A stretch of DNA of 47,111 bases from JAUXFK01 sp034189035 (GTDB taxonomy: Bacteria; Desulfobacterota; UBA8473): contig JAXHVA010000029.1 of NCBI GenBank assembly GCA_034189035.1, positions 1-47,111 on the forward strand. Direction: 5' to 3'. Under the pieces are notes generated by a model. That model did not search any database, was not told the DNA's origin, and saw only the letters and a list, made by a program, of their open reading frames with translations. The position numbers were made by a program, and so were the translations under genes. The number at the start of each line of letters is the position of its first letter. Positions within the stretch are counted from its first letter, which is position 1. Below, piece by piece: positions 1 through 8,987 of this stretch.

Positions 1-173
1 CTTGAACGATGTAGGCGTTGCTAACTGCTTGTTTTTTAATTCATTATTGTTGTATTGACTAGAACAGGATTTCGGCGAACTATTCATTCAGTAGCGGTGC
101 GAAAATCGCTGTTTAACTCAATATATGATCGTCAAGCGGCCTCTCAAACAGGTTTTATAGTGTCGCTGTAGTA

Positions 174-533
174 TTAAAAAAAGCTGAAAAAGTCTTTTCC
201 ATGTTTATCGCGATATTTTGCCAGGGCATTTGAGCGGAACTGTTGGATTGCTCCACCATCAAGGTCTGTACAATACGAATCAAAGTCTCCGTCACATTCC
301 TCTTTGATTGTTTCCCAATAATGGTTGATGAACCCGTCCTCGATTTCATCCATGATCTCAAAAAGCCTGTCGCATTCTTCCTTGTAATTGCTCAGCTGCG
401 GCATGACTGTCCCCAAATTTGCCATTTCATTGAGAATGTTATTCTTTAACTCCGGAATATATGTCTTAAAAGTCTGTGTAAAACTCTTTTTTTCATCTGC
501 ACCCATAGGCCCTCTCTGTTTTTCTTCTTTCAT
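174..533 (-). CDS. Small acidic hypothetical protein
   Basis: I do not recognise this 119-residue protein. The start is supported by an AAGGAGTC ribosome-binding site about seven bases upstream of the ATG. The product is acidic and mostly helical by eye, has three cysteines in its second half (C-D-R, E-E-C-D and Y-C-T contexts), no signal peptide and no membrane segment, so it is probably cytoplasmic. It lies downstream of the GlcD-like gene on the same strand with a gap of about 85 bases, so co-transcription is possible but not shown. The 173 bases beyond its stop contain no gene I can support. Confidence 0.55.
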   Translation of the reverse strand: MKEEKQRGPMGADEKKSFTQTFKTYIPELKNNILNEMANLGTVMPQLSNYKEECDRLFEIMDEIEDGFINHYWETIKEECDGDFDSYCTDLDGGAIQQFRSNALAKYRDKHGKDFFSFF

Positions 534-619
534 CTTAAGACTCCTTCTTGTACTTCTTTTATCTGATTTTCATTCGGAAATACGCTGTTTGGCAAATCTC
601 CTTAGATCAGATTGAGAGA

Positions 620-2005
620 TTAATAGAATATCTTGCCGGGATTCATTATCCCATTTGGATCGAGAGCATCCTTGATACGCTTCATCACCTCTAGGCTTAC
701 GCCATGTTCATGGATCATGAATTTGCGTTTTCCTATCCCAACTCCGTGCTCCCCTGTTGATGTGCCTCCAAGATCAATAGCAAATTTGACTATTGCGTCG
801 TTGACTTTCATTGCTCTGTGTGCCTGTTCTGTGTCATACGGGTCTTTGATCAACCCCATATGGAGATTGCCGCTTCCTGCATGGCCAAACACATACCCCT
901 TTACGCCGTTTGAAATGGATTCATTACGTGCAAAATCCACCATCTGCGGGTATCTTGAGAGAGGCACGGCAGTATCTATAATGATAATCTCCATGCCCTT
1001 ATTTGCGTTTTTCATAGACTCAAATGTATCATACCTCGCCTCCCAGAGTCGATTCCTTTCTTCTCTGCCGATTCCGGATTCAAAAGCCAAACAGGTGTTC
1101 GAGGAACATACCTCCTTTATAATTCTTAGTTCTTCTAAAAGTCCGGCTTCATTGCTTCCGTGGAATTCCATAAAAAGGGTGGGTTTCTCCTCGAATTGGG
1201 TACGTTTGTATGTGTTAATCGCATTGATAACATCTCCATCAAGGAACTCAAGGGCAGCGGGTATAATCCCCGTAGACATTATTTGGTATATCGATTGTGT
1301 TGCATCTTCAACTGAGTTGAAGTTTGCCAGTACAGCCGTAAAATGGGAGGGGAGGGGGGCAAGACGCAGGGTTATCTGAGTGATAACCCCAAGGGTTCCC
1401 TCGGATCCTGTAAATAACCGACAAAGATCATAACCGGAAGAGGTTTTAACTGCATTGGAGCCTACGGTCAGTATCTCACCTGTTGGAATGACAATCTCTA
1501 ACCTCATTACATAGTCCTTAGTGGCCCCGTATTTTAGGGTCTGTATGCCGCTGGCATTATTGGCAACCATCCCTCCGATTGTGGCCGGAGCACCTGGATC
1601 AGGAGGGAAGAAGAGCCCCTTTTTTTCAAATTTCTTGTTAAGGTCCTTATACACAACCCCGGGTTCAACGATTACCTGAAAATCTCCTTCTCTTTCTTCG
1701 AGTATCCTGTTCATCTCCTGCATATCCAGGACAATCCCCCCCATAGAAGGGATTGGATTTCCTTCGAGGCTCGTCCCTGCTCCCCATGGGGTAACCGGCA
1801 GCTTTCTCTCTTTTGCGACCTTGAGAAGGTTGCTGATCTCTTCTTTTGACCTCGGAAATATGACGACATCGGGCCAGCATCTTTTATGAAAGGATTCATC
1901 CTTGGAATGGAGTTCTCTTATGGATTCCCCCTTTGAAACTCTTTCAGGGGAAACGATAGACTTGAATAGAGCGATATCCGCATCTGTAATGTCTCTTTGA
2001 TGCAT
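620..2005 (-). CDS. GlcD-like FAD-linked 2-hydroxyacid dehydrogenase
   Basis: A 461-residue flavoprotein of the GlcD / D-lactate dehydrogenase (cytochrome) family, which oxidises 2-hydroxyacids such as glycolate or lactate to 2-oxoacids. The N-terminal half is a PCMH-type FAD-binding domain with the glycine-rich WGAGTSLEGNP stretch and the GGMVANNASG and GSEGTLGVIT motifs. The C-terminal FAD-oxidase domain carries HAGSGNLHMGL and GEHGVGIGKRKFM. A longer reading adds 30 unlikely residues; I chose the ATG at 2005 because AAAGGAGA sits six to seven bases upstream. Length fits GlcD proteins. The upstream acyl-CoA synthetase subunit and the HdrB/HdrC-type proteins suggest a hydroxyacid oxidation route feeding electrons into iron-sulfur carriers (inference). 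The exact substrate cannot be read from sequence. Confidence 0.88.
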   Translation of the reverse strand: MHQRDITDADIALFKSIVSPERVSKGESIRELHSKDESFHKRCWPDVVIFPRSKEEISNLLKVAKERKLPVTPWGAGTSLEGNPIPSMGGIVLDMQEMNRILEEREGDFQVIVEPGVVYKDLNKKFEKKGLFFPPDPGAPATIGGMVANNASGIQTLKYGATKDYVMRLEIVIPTGEILTVGSNAVKTSSGYDLCRLFTGSEGTLGVITQITLRLAPLPSHFTAVLANFNSVEDATQSIYQIMSTGIIPAALEFLDGDVINAINTYKRTQFEEKPTLFMEFHGSNEAGLLEELRIIKEVCSSNTCLAFESGIGREERNRLWEARYDTFESMKNANKGMEIIIIDTAVPLSRYPQMVDFARNESISNGVKGYVFGHAGSGNLHMGLIKDPYDTEQAHRAMKVNDAIVKFAIDLGGTSTGEHGVGIGKRKFMIHEHGVSLEVMKRIKDALDPNGIMNPGKIFY

Positions 2006-2166
2006 ATCTGTCTCCTTTCTGTGATCGTTTATGAGAGGTTCCTGACTTGTCGCCGCATCACAAAACCTCGAAAGTTCATTAAGATGACGAGGCAATGATC
2101 AGTTAGGAGAATTTAAAAAATTAAAATTAAAGTAGCTACTTTAGCGATGGTCAAATTTTAATCCTA

Positions 2167-3561
2167 TTAAGGATTCAAATACTTGTAATATTGATTCAAT
2201 CTGGCAAGCGCATTCACTGCCCTTTCGCAACTGTTAAAAACATGGGTCTTTCCTGTTTTCATAAGGTTTTCCGCCAAGACCCCCTTTGGTCCAAATATAG
2301 AAAATACAATCGGTTTATTAGGAAATTTTAAAGTCACATCTTCTATCATGGTGGATATGTCCCACCATTCATGATTGAAGAGTTCGAGAAAGTCAGGGAC
2401 AATAACGATAATACCGTCACTCTTTCCATCTGTTAGTAAAGCCTCCAGTATCAGTTTAAAGTTGTTCCTGAAGTTTACAATATCGAACCCATTGAGACCG
2501 ACACATGCCCATAAATCTAAGGGATTTCCAAGAGGAAGCCATGGGGGAGGGGAGAGTGTTTGTAATGTCTCAAGTGCGGGTTTTGAAAGCTGTGTTACCT
2601 CCAGACCATACTTATCACATGCATCGGCAGTAATCACACCTGTAGACCCTGCCCATGTCACAATGCCTGTCTTTTTCCCCTCCATGAGAGGAAGGGTTAA
2701 AAATGTGTGGATCAGGTCTTCCGCCTCTTCTTCATCATTTGCCCTTATTACACCAGTTTCACGAAAAACTGCATCATATACTTCGTCCTTTCCAACGATT
2801 GAGCCTGTATGGGATTGTGCGGCCTTTCCACCTGTTTCGGTTCTGCCCGATTTGAGGACAATCAATGGTTTTTTCATTGATGTCTTCTTTGCTGCCTTAA
2901 AGAACTTCTGTCCATTTTGGATGCCTTCCATATGGAGCATAACTACCCTTATCTGAGGGTCATCTTCAAAATAGGCTAGACCATCGGCAAAATCGATATC
3001 ACAGCAATCACCTATGTCGATAACCTTTCCAAACCTAAATTGCGGAAAACCGATGAAAAAAAGACCGCTTTGAGAGATGATGCCAGCTTCGGTCTTTTCA
3101 AGCTTAAAACGGGGTAAGGCAGTGCTCAGACCCGTAAAGGCATTTGTGACACCGAAAGTGTTGGGTCCCATAATCCTTGTCTTTCCTTTCCGTGCGATTT
3201 CTAAGACTTCTTTTTGGAGCATCTTGCCCTCTTCATCAGAATCGGCAAACCCCTGTGCGATTATTACTAAGGCACAAACCCCTTTTTCAGTACACTCTTT
3301 TACCCGCTCAGGAACAGTAGCACGCGGGGTTGCTATTACGGCCAAGTCTATATTGTCCTGTATTTCCATAATGTTAGGGTATGCTTTGAAACCGAGGATC
3401 TCATGAGCTTTCGGGTTTATTGGATAGATCTTTCCTTTAAAACCGTATTCTATCAGATTTCCTAAGATATTAAATGCACCCTCATGGATGTTTCTCGATA
3501 CGCCGATTAAGGCAACAGAGTCAGGCTCCATAAAAAGCTTCATCTCTTTCAGTACTTCCAT
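2167..3561 (-). CDS. Acyl-CoA synthetase (NDP-forming), alpha-subunit type
   Basis: A 464-residue protein matching the alpha subunit of ADP-forming acetate/acyl-CoA ligases, which conserve thioester energy as ATP. The N-terminal CoA-binding Rossmann domain (VALIGVSRN near residue 17, YPINP near 46) is followed by succinyl-CoA-ligase-like domains. His251 in the QSHTGSIVG context is the expected phospho-histidine. The separate ATP-grasp beta part is absent, so a partner subunit encoded elsewhere is needed or the protein is a variant. The start at 3561 is preferred over an ATG 24 bases upstream because AAGGAG lies nine bases before it. It is followed by the GlcD-like gene after 161 bases. The natural acyl substrate is unknown. 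Confidence 0.85.
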   Translation of the reverse strand: MEVLKEMKLFMEPDSVALIGVSRNIHEGAFNILGNLIEYGFKGKIYPINPKAHEILGFKAYPNIMEIQDNIDLAVIATPRATVPERVKECTEKGVCALVIIAQGFADSDEEGKMLQKEVLEIARKGKTRIMGPNTFGVTNAFTGLSTALPRFKLEKTEAGIISQSGLFFIGFPQFRFGKVIDIGDCCDIDFADGLAYFEDDPQIRVVMLHMEGIQNGQKFFKAAKKTSMKKPLIVLKSGRTETGGKAAQSHTGSIVGKDEVYDAVFRETGVIRANDEEEAEDLIHTFLTLPLMEGKKTGIVTWAGSTGVITADACDKYGLEVTQLSKPALETLQTLSPPPWLPLGNPLDLWACVGLNGFDIVNFRNNFKLILEALLTDGKSDGIIVIVPDFLELFNHEWWDISTMIEDVTLKFPNKPIVFSIFGPKGVLAENLMKTGKTHVFNSCERAVNALARLNQYYKYLNP

Positions 3562-3710
3562 TTTGAAAATCTCCTTTTTCCTCATTACATAGTGAGGGTC
3601 TTATTTATATAATAAGTGAGTTTTATGGAGGTTTTTCCTAAGCATTTATAAAAAGATGCTCGATCTGAAGAAACCCTCGTTTATTGTCCCCATCGGGGAA
3701 TAGGAGAAAA

Positions 3711-4025
3711 CCCCTCGCCTTTAGGCGAAGACTTTATGTATATAATGGGGTATGTAAAATTACCGTAAAACCTCTTTTACAATGCTAGCGAAGTTCAAAG
3801 AGTATAGCAAGAAGTTCTGGGATCTATATTTATGGGATAGGGGCTATATTGATGCGATTTCGTGTAATGTTACAGACGAAGTCATTATGCAATATATTGA
3901 AAGTCAGACGCTTGAGGAATATAGGGACGATGACTTTCGGATTTCCCCATGAGAATTAGTCAGCTTATAGTTGACATTTCGTATAATTCCCCCATAAACC
4001 TACCGCCTTTAGGCGGTAGTGATTT
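3711..4025 (+). mobile_element. Degenerate IS200/IS605-family element
   Basis: This stretch between hdrB and the acyl-CoA synthetase gene contains two short hairpins with the same TTTA loop, one at 3715-3728 (TCGCC/GGCGA) and one at 4000-4019 (CTACCGCC/GGCGGTAG). They bracket a fragment encoding the C-terminal part of a TnpA transposase. Subterminal hairpins without terminal inverted repeats are typical of IS200/IS605 elements. The total size of about 0.3 kb and the missing N-terminal half of TnpA mark it as a non-autonomous or decayed copy. Exact element ends are not certain. Confidence 0.7.
3782..3952 (+). pseudogene. TnpA fragment, IS200-like Y1 transposase C-terminus
   Basis: The reading frame from the ATG at 3782 to the TGA at 3952 gives 56 residues that match the C-terminal end of IS200-type TnpA: a KKFW..YLWDRGY segment followed by NVTDEVIMQYIESQ. 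The family normally has about 130-150 residues with an upstream HUH motif and catalytic tyrosine; the upstream half is missing here, so the gene is a remnant and cannot transpose by itself. It lies antisense to the flanking metabolic genes. Confidence 0.75.
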
Positions 4026-4043
4026 AGTTTTGGGAGGAATCAA

Positions 4044-4925
4044 TTATGCGGAAGCAATATATTTTATTTTATCTTCTAATCTTGAGGACTTTATTCTGGC
4101 AAAGGAATAGCCGACTTCGTTTAATTTGAGGCCAATAGCCAGCCCTATCAACTGGAGATAGTATAAAACAGGGAGCTGAACATCAAACTTCAATTCCCTT
4201 TTTGCAATCACTTGATTCCTGTCTAGCTGTTGAAAACAACTGGGGCATGTAACAACAAAGGCTTCCGCATCGGCCGATGCTGCTGATTCGACCTTGTCTT
4301 TGATCATCATTGAGGATGTTTTTCTGTAGGAACCGAACAACCCGAATCCGCAGCAAAGCGTTTTTTCAGGGTAATCCACAGGGACTCCTCCGAGTATCTT
4401 TACAAGTTCATCGAGTTTGCCTGGTTGTTCAGGGTTGTCAAATTCCATTGAACTGCTTGGCATAAGCATATGACAGCTTGGATGGGCTGCCAGTTTCATC
4501 CATGAAAGGGGGGTGTTTATCCTGTCGCGAAGTAATTCGATCTTTCTATAGAGTATTACCAGATGGTGATTGACTTGTGTCGTTCCTCCAAATTTGAGCC
4601 CAATCTTTCCGAGTCTTTTATTGATTATTGTTTTCAGGGATTCATCCTCTATTAAAGCCATATTTGCCTCTTTGAGGGTTTGGGAGCATCCTGGACAAAG
4701 GCACAGGATATCTAATCCTTCTCTTTCAGCCAGTGCAAGGTTTCTGGCAGCGAGTGCAAGCCATGAAAGTTCATCTGCAGATCTGAAATCAGAATTCGGA
4801 CAGCAGCTAAAGGGCAAGTCAATAAGCTCGATATCGAGTTGAGGTAAGACCTTTCTCGCTACCGCCTCTAAATGGGGCAATGCCTGTAGTATTGTACATC
4901 CAATGAAAAAAGCGTATTTATTCAT
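4044..4925 (-). CDS. hdrB: Heterodisulfide reductase subunit B-like protein
   Basis: A 293-residue protein with two CCG domains, the signature of HdrB. Domain 1 has Cys10, Cys41-Cys42, Cys77 and Cys80 (C-X30-CC-X34-CxxC); domain 2 has Cys151, Cys191-Cys192, Cys227 and Cys230. Such domains hold the noncubane [4Fe-4S] clusters that reduce disulfides or serve as quinone/electron-carrier modules in HdrBC-like complexes. The gene follows hdrC with a nine-base gap, so the two are co-transcribed and probably form a complex. No HdrA (flavin, bifurcating) subunit is next to it, so the partner is unknown; the nearby GlcD-like dehydrogenase is one candidate (inference). Confidence 0.88.
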   Translation of the reverse strand: MNKYAFFIGCTILQALPHLEAVARKVLPQLDIELIDLPFSCCPNSDFRSADELSWLALAARNLALAEREGLDILCLCPGCSQTLKEANMALIEDESLKTIINKRLGKIGLKFGGTTQVNHHLVILYRKIELLRDRINTPLSWMKLAAHPSCHMLMPSSSMEFDNPEQPGKLDELVKILGGVPVDYPEKTLCCGFGLFGSYRKTSSMMIKDKVESAASADAEAFVVTCPSCFQQLDRNQVIAKRELKFDVQLPVLYYLQLIGLAIGLKLNEVGYSFARIKSSRLEDKIKYIASA

Positions 4926-4934
4926 AATGCCTTC

Positions 4935-5387
4935 TTAAGCCTTTACAATGCTATGTAATTGTTCATCTATAGGCTCTATTTCCGTAAGGCCCAATTCATT
5001 TCTTTTCCTGTTTATAGCTTTTGAGAGTGGATAGGCGAGCCCTGTGTTTATAATGAGTTCTCTGGCCTTTATCCGTTCTTTTGGTGCGAGATTTAAAGAG
5101 AAGAGGAGGTTCTTTAAGCGCACCAAGACAAGGTAAGGGTTTACACCTTGCGGGCATCTTTCATTACATCGGTTACAAGAAAGGCATTTCCAGAATTCCT
5201 CTGATTCGAGTATCTCCTTTGATCCATACAGTGCTTTTACAATGAGAAGACGCGGGTTAAAATCCGGATCGTATCTCATGACAGGGCAACTGGCACTGCA
5301 TGTAAAACACTGATAGCATCTCTTTATATCTTCATTATTTTCGAGTATCTTTCTTCTCAACTCAGAATCTATGGTTATCATACTCAT
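4935..5387 (-). CDS. hdrC: Heterodisulfide reductase subunit C-like ferredoxin
   Basis: A 150-residue protein with two 4Fe-4S binding motifs: Cys24-x2-Cys27-x2-Cys30-x3-Cys34 and Cys68-x2-Cys71-x2-Cys74-x3-Cys78, the latter in the CLSCNRCNERCP form usual for HdrC. It should pass electrons between an upstream donor and the CCG clusters of HdrB, whose gene follows at once. The ATG at 5387 has only a weak upstream purine stretch; an alternative ATG two codons in would change little. It is preceded by rlpA at 42 bases on the same strand and could be part of the longer transcript starting near 8551. Confidence 0.87.
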   Translation of the reverse strand: MSMITIDSELRRKILENNEDIKRCYQCFTCSASCPVMRYDPDFNPRLLIVKALYGSKEILESEEFWKCLSCNRCNERCPQGVNPYLVLVRLKNLLFSLNLAPKERIKARELIINTGLAYPLSKAINRKRNELGLTEIEPIDEQLHSIVKA

Positions 5388-5429
5388 CTCGACTTTGATA
5401 GTGTATAAATAAAAAAGGAAGAAAGGGGG

Positions 5430-6077
5430 TCAGTCTGATCTGGTTTGAAAGACAGTATATCCATCCATGCGAAGTCTTTTTGCTGCCTCAATTGCCTTTT
5501 CATCTGATTTGAAATGACCGATTCGAACCCTGTAATATACAGCAGGCAAGTTACTGCTGGTAATGATATATACGTCTTTGTACCTACTGTCCAATTCCTT
5601 CTTCAATTTGAATGCGTTTCTCTTTTCTTTAAAAGAGCCGACCTGGAGTGTATATGGGATATCTTGAACCTTTGCCTTTTTTAGGATCTCTACCTTTACC
5701 TTTGCGGTTCCGCTTTCTACCATATCGATCTTTTTTGCTGCTGTATACGAGAGGTCTATAATCCTTCCTTTTATAAAAGGCCCCCGATCGTTTATCTTTA
5801 CCTTTGCAGACCTTTTATTATTAAGGTTTGTGACCCTTACGTAGGTGCCAAGGGGGAGGGTTTTGTGTGCTGCTGTTAAGTCATACATATTATATATTTC
5901 ACCGCTGGATGTCTTTTTGCCATGAAAATCCGATCCATACCATGATGCGATACCTATCTGCTTTGCCCTGTAAGACGGTTTTGGTGGATAGCTAAGGGGC
6001 TTGTGGGATGCACAGGAACACAGAAGGATTAATATGAGCAGTATGGATGGTGATAGGATATCTCTTGATTGTTTCAT
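5430..6077 (-). CDS. rlpA: RlpA-like lipoprotein with SPOR domain
   Basis: A 215-residue exported lipoprotein. The N-terminus is a hydrophobic segment ending in a lipobox-like LLCSCAS (Cys20 or Cys22 as lipidation site). Residues about 42-130 form a double-psi beta-barrel with GIASWYG, TSSGE.YN, LPLGTYVRVTNL and NDRGPF motifs, including the Asp of the NDRGPF stretch expected for lytic transglycosylases. Residues about 140-213 are a SPOR domain that binds denuded septal peptidoglycan. It is predicted to act at the septum in the periplasm. Its ATG overlaps the pgi stop as TGATG, so it is translationally coupled to pgi. Confidence 0.92.
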   Translation of the reverse strand: MKQSRDILSPSILLILILLCSCASHKPLSYPPKPSYRAKQIGIASWYGSDFHGKKTSSGEIYNMYDLTAAHKTLPLGTYVRVTNLNNKRSAKVKINDRGPFIKGRIIDLSYTAAKKIDMVESGTAKVKVEILKKAKVQDIPYTLQVGSFKEKRNAFKLKKELDSRYKDVYIITSSNLPAVYYRVRIGHFKSDEKAIEAAKRLRMDGYTVFQTRSD

Positions 6078-7516
6078 CAGATGATATACTTTTTGTTTTT
6101 CCGGGTTGAATCTTGAACATCTTTCCTTTTGGCTTCAAAGCCTTTTCTGCCCATTAAACCATAAGTAAACTGCTTTCCTTGTTCTACACCTGGCTGGTTC
6201 AGGGGGTCAATATGATATAATGCTCCTGAAAAGACTGTTTGCAACTCAAAGAGCAAGAACAACTGCCCCAGGGTAAAAGCATTGAGAATGGGCAGGGTTA
6301 TGGTAAGGTTGGGTCGCTGGTTCTTCTGTAAGGCAAGCTCTGTAGCTACTTTCTCCGCTTTAATCAATTCGTTTAGAGAGTGCCCACCCAAATATGTGAC
6401 ACCTTCCAGGTCATTGTAGGCAGGAGGTATGAAGACTTCTTTTTCATAGTTTTCAACCACAATAAATGCAATGACTTTATCAAAAGGGCCCTCTATATAG
6501 AGTTGCAACTGGGAATGCTGATCCGTAGCTCCCAGGGCTTTAACAGGCGTCTGTCCTGCGTTTATCACCACATTGTCCAAAGAGAATTTTTTTCCGAGAC
6601 TTTCTGCCCATAGTTGACAATACCAATCCGCCAGGCCTTTTAGTGCATCGACATAGGGCATGACTATTGATATAGTCTTCCCTTTTTTTGTGCATGCGAT
6701 ATAGTGAAGCACAGCCATCATATAGGCTGGATTCTCCCATAGGCAATCAGAGCGGCAAAGCCTGTTCATATAATTTGCACCAGCCAGCAGCTCTTCTATG
6801 GATATTCCCATAACCGCTGCTGGAAGCAAACCCACCTCAGAGAGAACAGAGAACCTGCCACCCACCCCTTGGGGTACAGTAAGGCTTACGAACCCTTCTC
6901 GGTTTACAATCTCTCTGAGCCATCCTTTCTTTGAATCAGTAGTAATAATTATATGTCTTTTATAAGCATCTTTACCCAATACACGAGTGAGTTTTTCCTT
7001 GACAATGAGAAACTGGGCCATAGTTTCGGCTGTTTCTCCTGATTTGCTGATCACATTGAAAGCGGTCTTCTTTAGATCAACGAAATCCAAGAGTCTTTGA
7101 AACCCATCCGGATCTATATTATCAGCAAAGAATACCCTTGGGTTGCCTTTTCTCTCTTTTTTAGTGAGCATATTATAAAAAGGGTTAGTTAAGGCCTCCT
7201 GTATAGCAATGCCACCCAATGCAGAGCCTCCTATGCCAAGAACAACGAAGTTATCAAAGTCTTTTGGTATAGTATAGCAGATCTCATTAATCTCTGCGAT
7301 GGATTTCCTGTTATACGGCAAGTCAAAAAAGGGCAGGTCACCTTCCTCTCTTCTATCTTTTAAATCACTATGAATCTCTTTAGAGGTTTCAGCCAGGTCA
7401 TTGATTTCATCGATGGTAATACCATGCTTTGAACCGATTCGATCACTCATCATATGATTAAAATCTATCGTTATTCGCAGATGATCTTGCATGTCATGTT
7501 CATTGTCTTGGTTCAT
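6077..7516 (-). CDS. pgi: Glucose-6-phosphate isomerase
   Basis: A 479-residue phosphoglucose isomerase that interconverts glucose 6-phosphate and fructose 6-phosphate in glycolysis and gluconeogenesis. Visible motifs are the sugar-phosphate binding VLGIGGSALGG, the SKSGETAET stretch, GGRFSVLSEVGLLPA and the C-terminal NQPGVEQGKQFTYGLMG with its conserved Glu and Lys. The length is between the short (about 450) and long (about 550) bacterial types. The start at 7516 has an AGGGATC element and lies 17 bases after the stop of the preceding gene; the 3' end overlaps rlpA. Confidence 0.95.
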   Translation of the reverse strand: MNQDNEHDMQDHLRITIDFNHMMSDRIGSKHGITIDEINDLAETSKEIHSDLKDRREEGDLPFFDLPYNRKSIAEINEICYTIPKDFDNFVVLGIGGSALGGIAIQEALTNPFYNMLTKKERKGNPRVFFADNIDPDGFQRLLDFVDLKKTAFNVISKSGETAETMAQFLIVKEKLTRVLGKDAYKRHIIITTDSKKGWLREIVNREGFVSLTVPQGVGGRFSVLSEVGLLPAAVMGISIEELLAGANYMNRLCRSDCLWENPAYMMAVLHYIACTKKGKTISIVMPYVDALKGLADWYCQLWAESLGKKFSLDNVVINAGQTPVKALGATDQHSQLQLYIEGPFDKVIAFIVVENYEKEVFIPPAYNDLEGVTYLGGHSLNELIKAEKVATELALQKNQRPNLTITLPILNAFTLGQLFLLFELQTVFSGALYHIDPLNQPGVEQGKQFTYGLMGRKGFEAKRKDVQDSTRKNKKYII

Positions 7517-7533
7517 CTTCGATCCCTAAAATC

Positions 7534-8100
7534 TTATTCCCTGGGTTTTGCCAGGATCTCAAGGACTTTCAATTCAAGAAACCTCTTGGAAGCAGCGGAT
7601 TTAATGATTGACACAGTATCCGCACCTTTTCCAGTACCGCCAATTGCTATTACTTCTTCGCATTCCGGTATGAGACCTGCATCACAGGCCTCCATTACGA
7701 TTTCACACCCCACTTTTATCCCCTGACAGATTCTTCGCAATGTTTGGGTTATCAGATAGCCTGGATAGATTCCGGAGTGTTGGGCCATTAAGGATGCCTC
7801 AATCGAGTGGGTTAAGATCGAACCGGTAAATATCTTCCCCCCTAAATTGATGACCTCTTGCCTATGGTTTGTAGAGAATTCATCATGATTTGGTTTTTTA
7901 TACCCTATGGAATGGGTGACAACTACTAGATTAACATCTTTATTCATCAGTCTCTGGGCTGCCTTTAAAGCGGTATCACCTGATGTTGAGGCGATTAATA
8001 CATGTTTGAAGCCTTCATCGACCAATTCTGATACGATCTCTAAACACCTGTCTGTATTTTTAGGGCCACCCTTTAAAAAGTATTCGACTTGTCTTATCAT
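7534..8100 (-). CDS. Stand-alone pyruvate-kinase C-terminal-like protein
   Basis: A 188-residue protein resembling the C-terminal (alpha/beta, allosteric) domain of pyruvate kinase without the catalytic barrel. It contains ASTSGDTALKAAQ, LVVVTHSIGY, GGKIFTGSILTHS and VIAIGGTGKGADTV, patterns seen in free-standing PK_C-like proteins whose biochemical role is not established. I chose the ATG at 8100 rather than the TTG just before it because GAAAGG sits six bases upstream of the ATG. It is followed by pgi after 17 bases, so a role tied to sugar-phosphate metabolism is plausible but unproven. Confidence 0.75.
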   Translation of the reverse strand: MIRQVEYFLKGGPKNTDRCLEIVSELVDEGFKHVLIASTSGDTALKAAQRLMNKDVNLVVVTHSIGYKKPNHDEFSTNHRQEVINLGGKIFTGSILTHSIEASLMAQHSGIYPGYLITQTLRRICQGIKVGCEIVMEACDAGLIPECEEVIAIGGTGKGADTVSIIKSAASKRFLELKVLEILAKPRE

Positions 8101-8149
8101 CAATAACCTTTCGTAATCTTGTAAAATATAATTTCAGGTTTGAAATGAT

Positions 8150-8551
8150 TCAAAATACGATTTTTTTAAGATCTCGTACCTCTATTTGAAAAGTACCGAA
8201 CTCAAGATTTCCGTAAAACATCTTTTTATTATCGACCTCTATCTTTTCCCTCTTTCCGTCTTTTAGTTCAACCTCTGCAATTATGGAGTTGTCTGTATTC
8301 ATGAACTCTATTGTTTTAATCTTTTCAAAAGAGATCGTAACCGTTCCTCTCCCCTTTTTTCCCCAGATAAAGACTTCACCATCCATACTGATCTGCGTGC
8401 ATCTGACAATAACGTCTTGATTATCAATGAAGGTTGCATTAAAATTCTTATCAGGTGTTGGCACACTGTTTTCTGGCTCTCCGGTTAACTCACCCATACC
8501 TGTAATAAAAAGCCAACTACATAGCGCTAAGACATACAACCCCTTTTTCAT
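8150..8551 (-). CDS. Exported hypothetical protein
   Basis: A 133-residue protein with a clear Sec signal (MKKGLYVLALCSWLFITGM...), predicted to be periplasmic or outer-membrane associated. The mature part is beta-rich with alternating charged and hydrophobic residues (VTISFEKIKTIEF, IIAEVELKDGKREKIEV), giving a small beta-sandwich-like impression. AAAGGAG upstream of the ATG supports the start. I do not recognise a named family. It is the first gene of the minus-strand series that runs toward pgi and the hdr genes, separated from the next gene by 49 bases. Confidence 0.65.
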   Translation of the reverse strand: MKKGLYVLALCSWLFITGMGELTGEPENSVPTPDKNFNATFIDNQDVIVRCTQISMDGEVFIWGKKGRGTVTISFEKIKTIEFMNTDNSIIAEVELKDGKREKIEVDNKKMFYGNLEFGTFQIEVRDLKKIVF

Positions 8552-8987
8552 CGATTTTCTCCTTTTACAATCAGATGATGATATTTATGAGTCGGAAACT
8601 CTCTCATCTCCTTTCCTCATAAACCTCCCTATTTGTGTATGGACACTAGCTAAGCTTTTGACGATATACTTTTATTAATAAGCAAGTTTTATTAAGGGAT
8701 GCTAAAAACAGATGTTTGTGTACTATAAGGCATAATAAAATACAAGTGTTATTCCTTTTCTGCCTCTGTCTAGTCATCTTTAATGTCTTTTTACAGACCA
8801 TCATTAAACCAAACCGGAATCGGACTTGATTTATCACTTATGATAATTATAATGATGCCTGTATGAACTATTATCTATATAGAAAGTTCATCATCTATCT
8901 TATAGTATTACTATTTTTTATGAGTAGTGTCAATTCATTTCTCTTTTTTAAAAAATCACTCGATAGACAAAGAGATCATTTTTTTTC
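8552..8987. other. Divergent AT-rich intergenic region
   Basis: About 430 AT-rich bases between the divergently transcribed exported-protein gene and the universal stress gene. Apart from small inverted repeats (for example TGAACT/AGTTCA around 8862-8892) I see no gene, RNA gene or clear terminator. The short reading frames here have no ribosome-binding sites or family likeness. Confidence 0.5.

Noticed and set aside
633..1379. 248-codon plus-strand frame over the GlcD-like gene
   Set aside because: Antisense shadow of a well-supported dehydrogenase gene.
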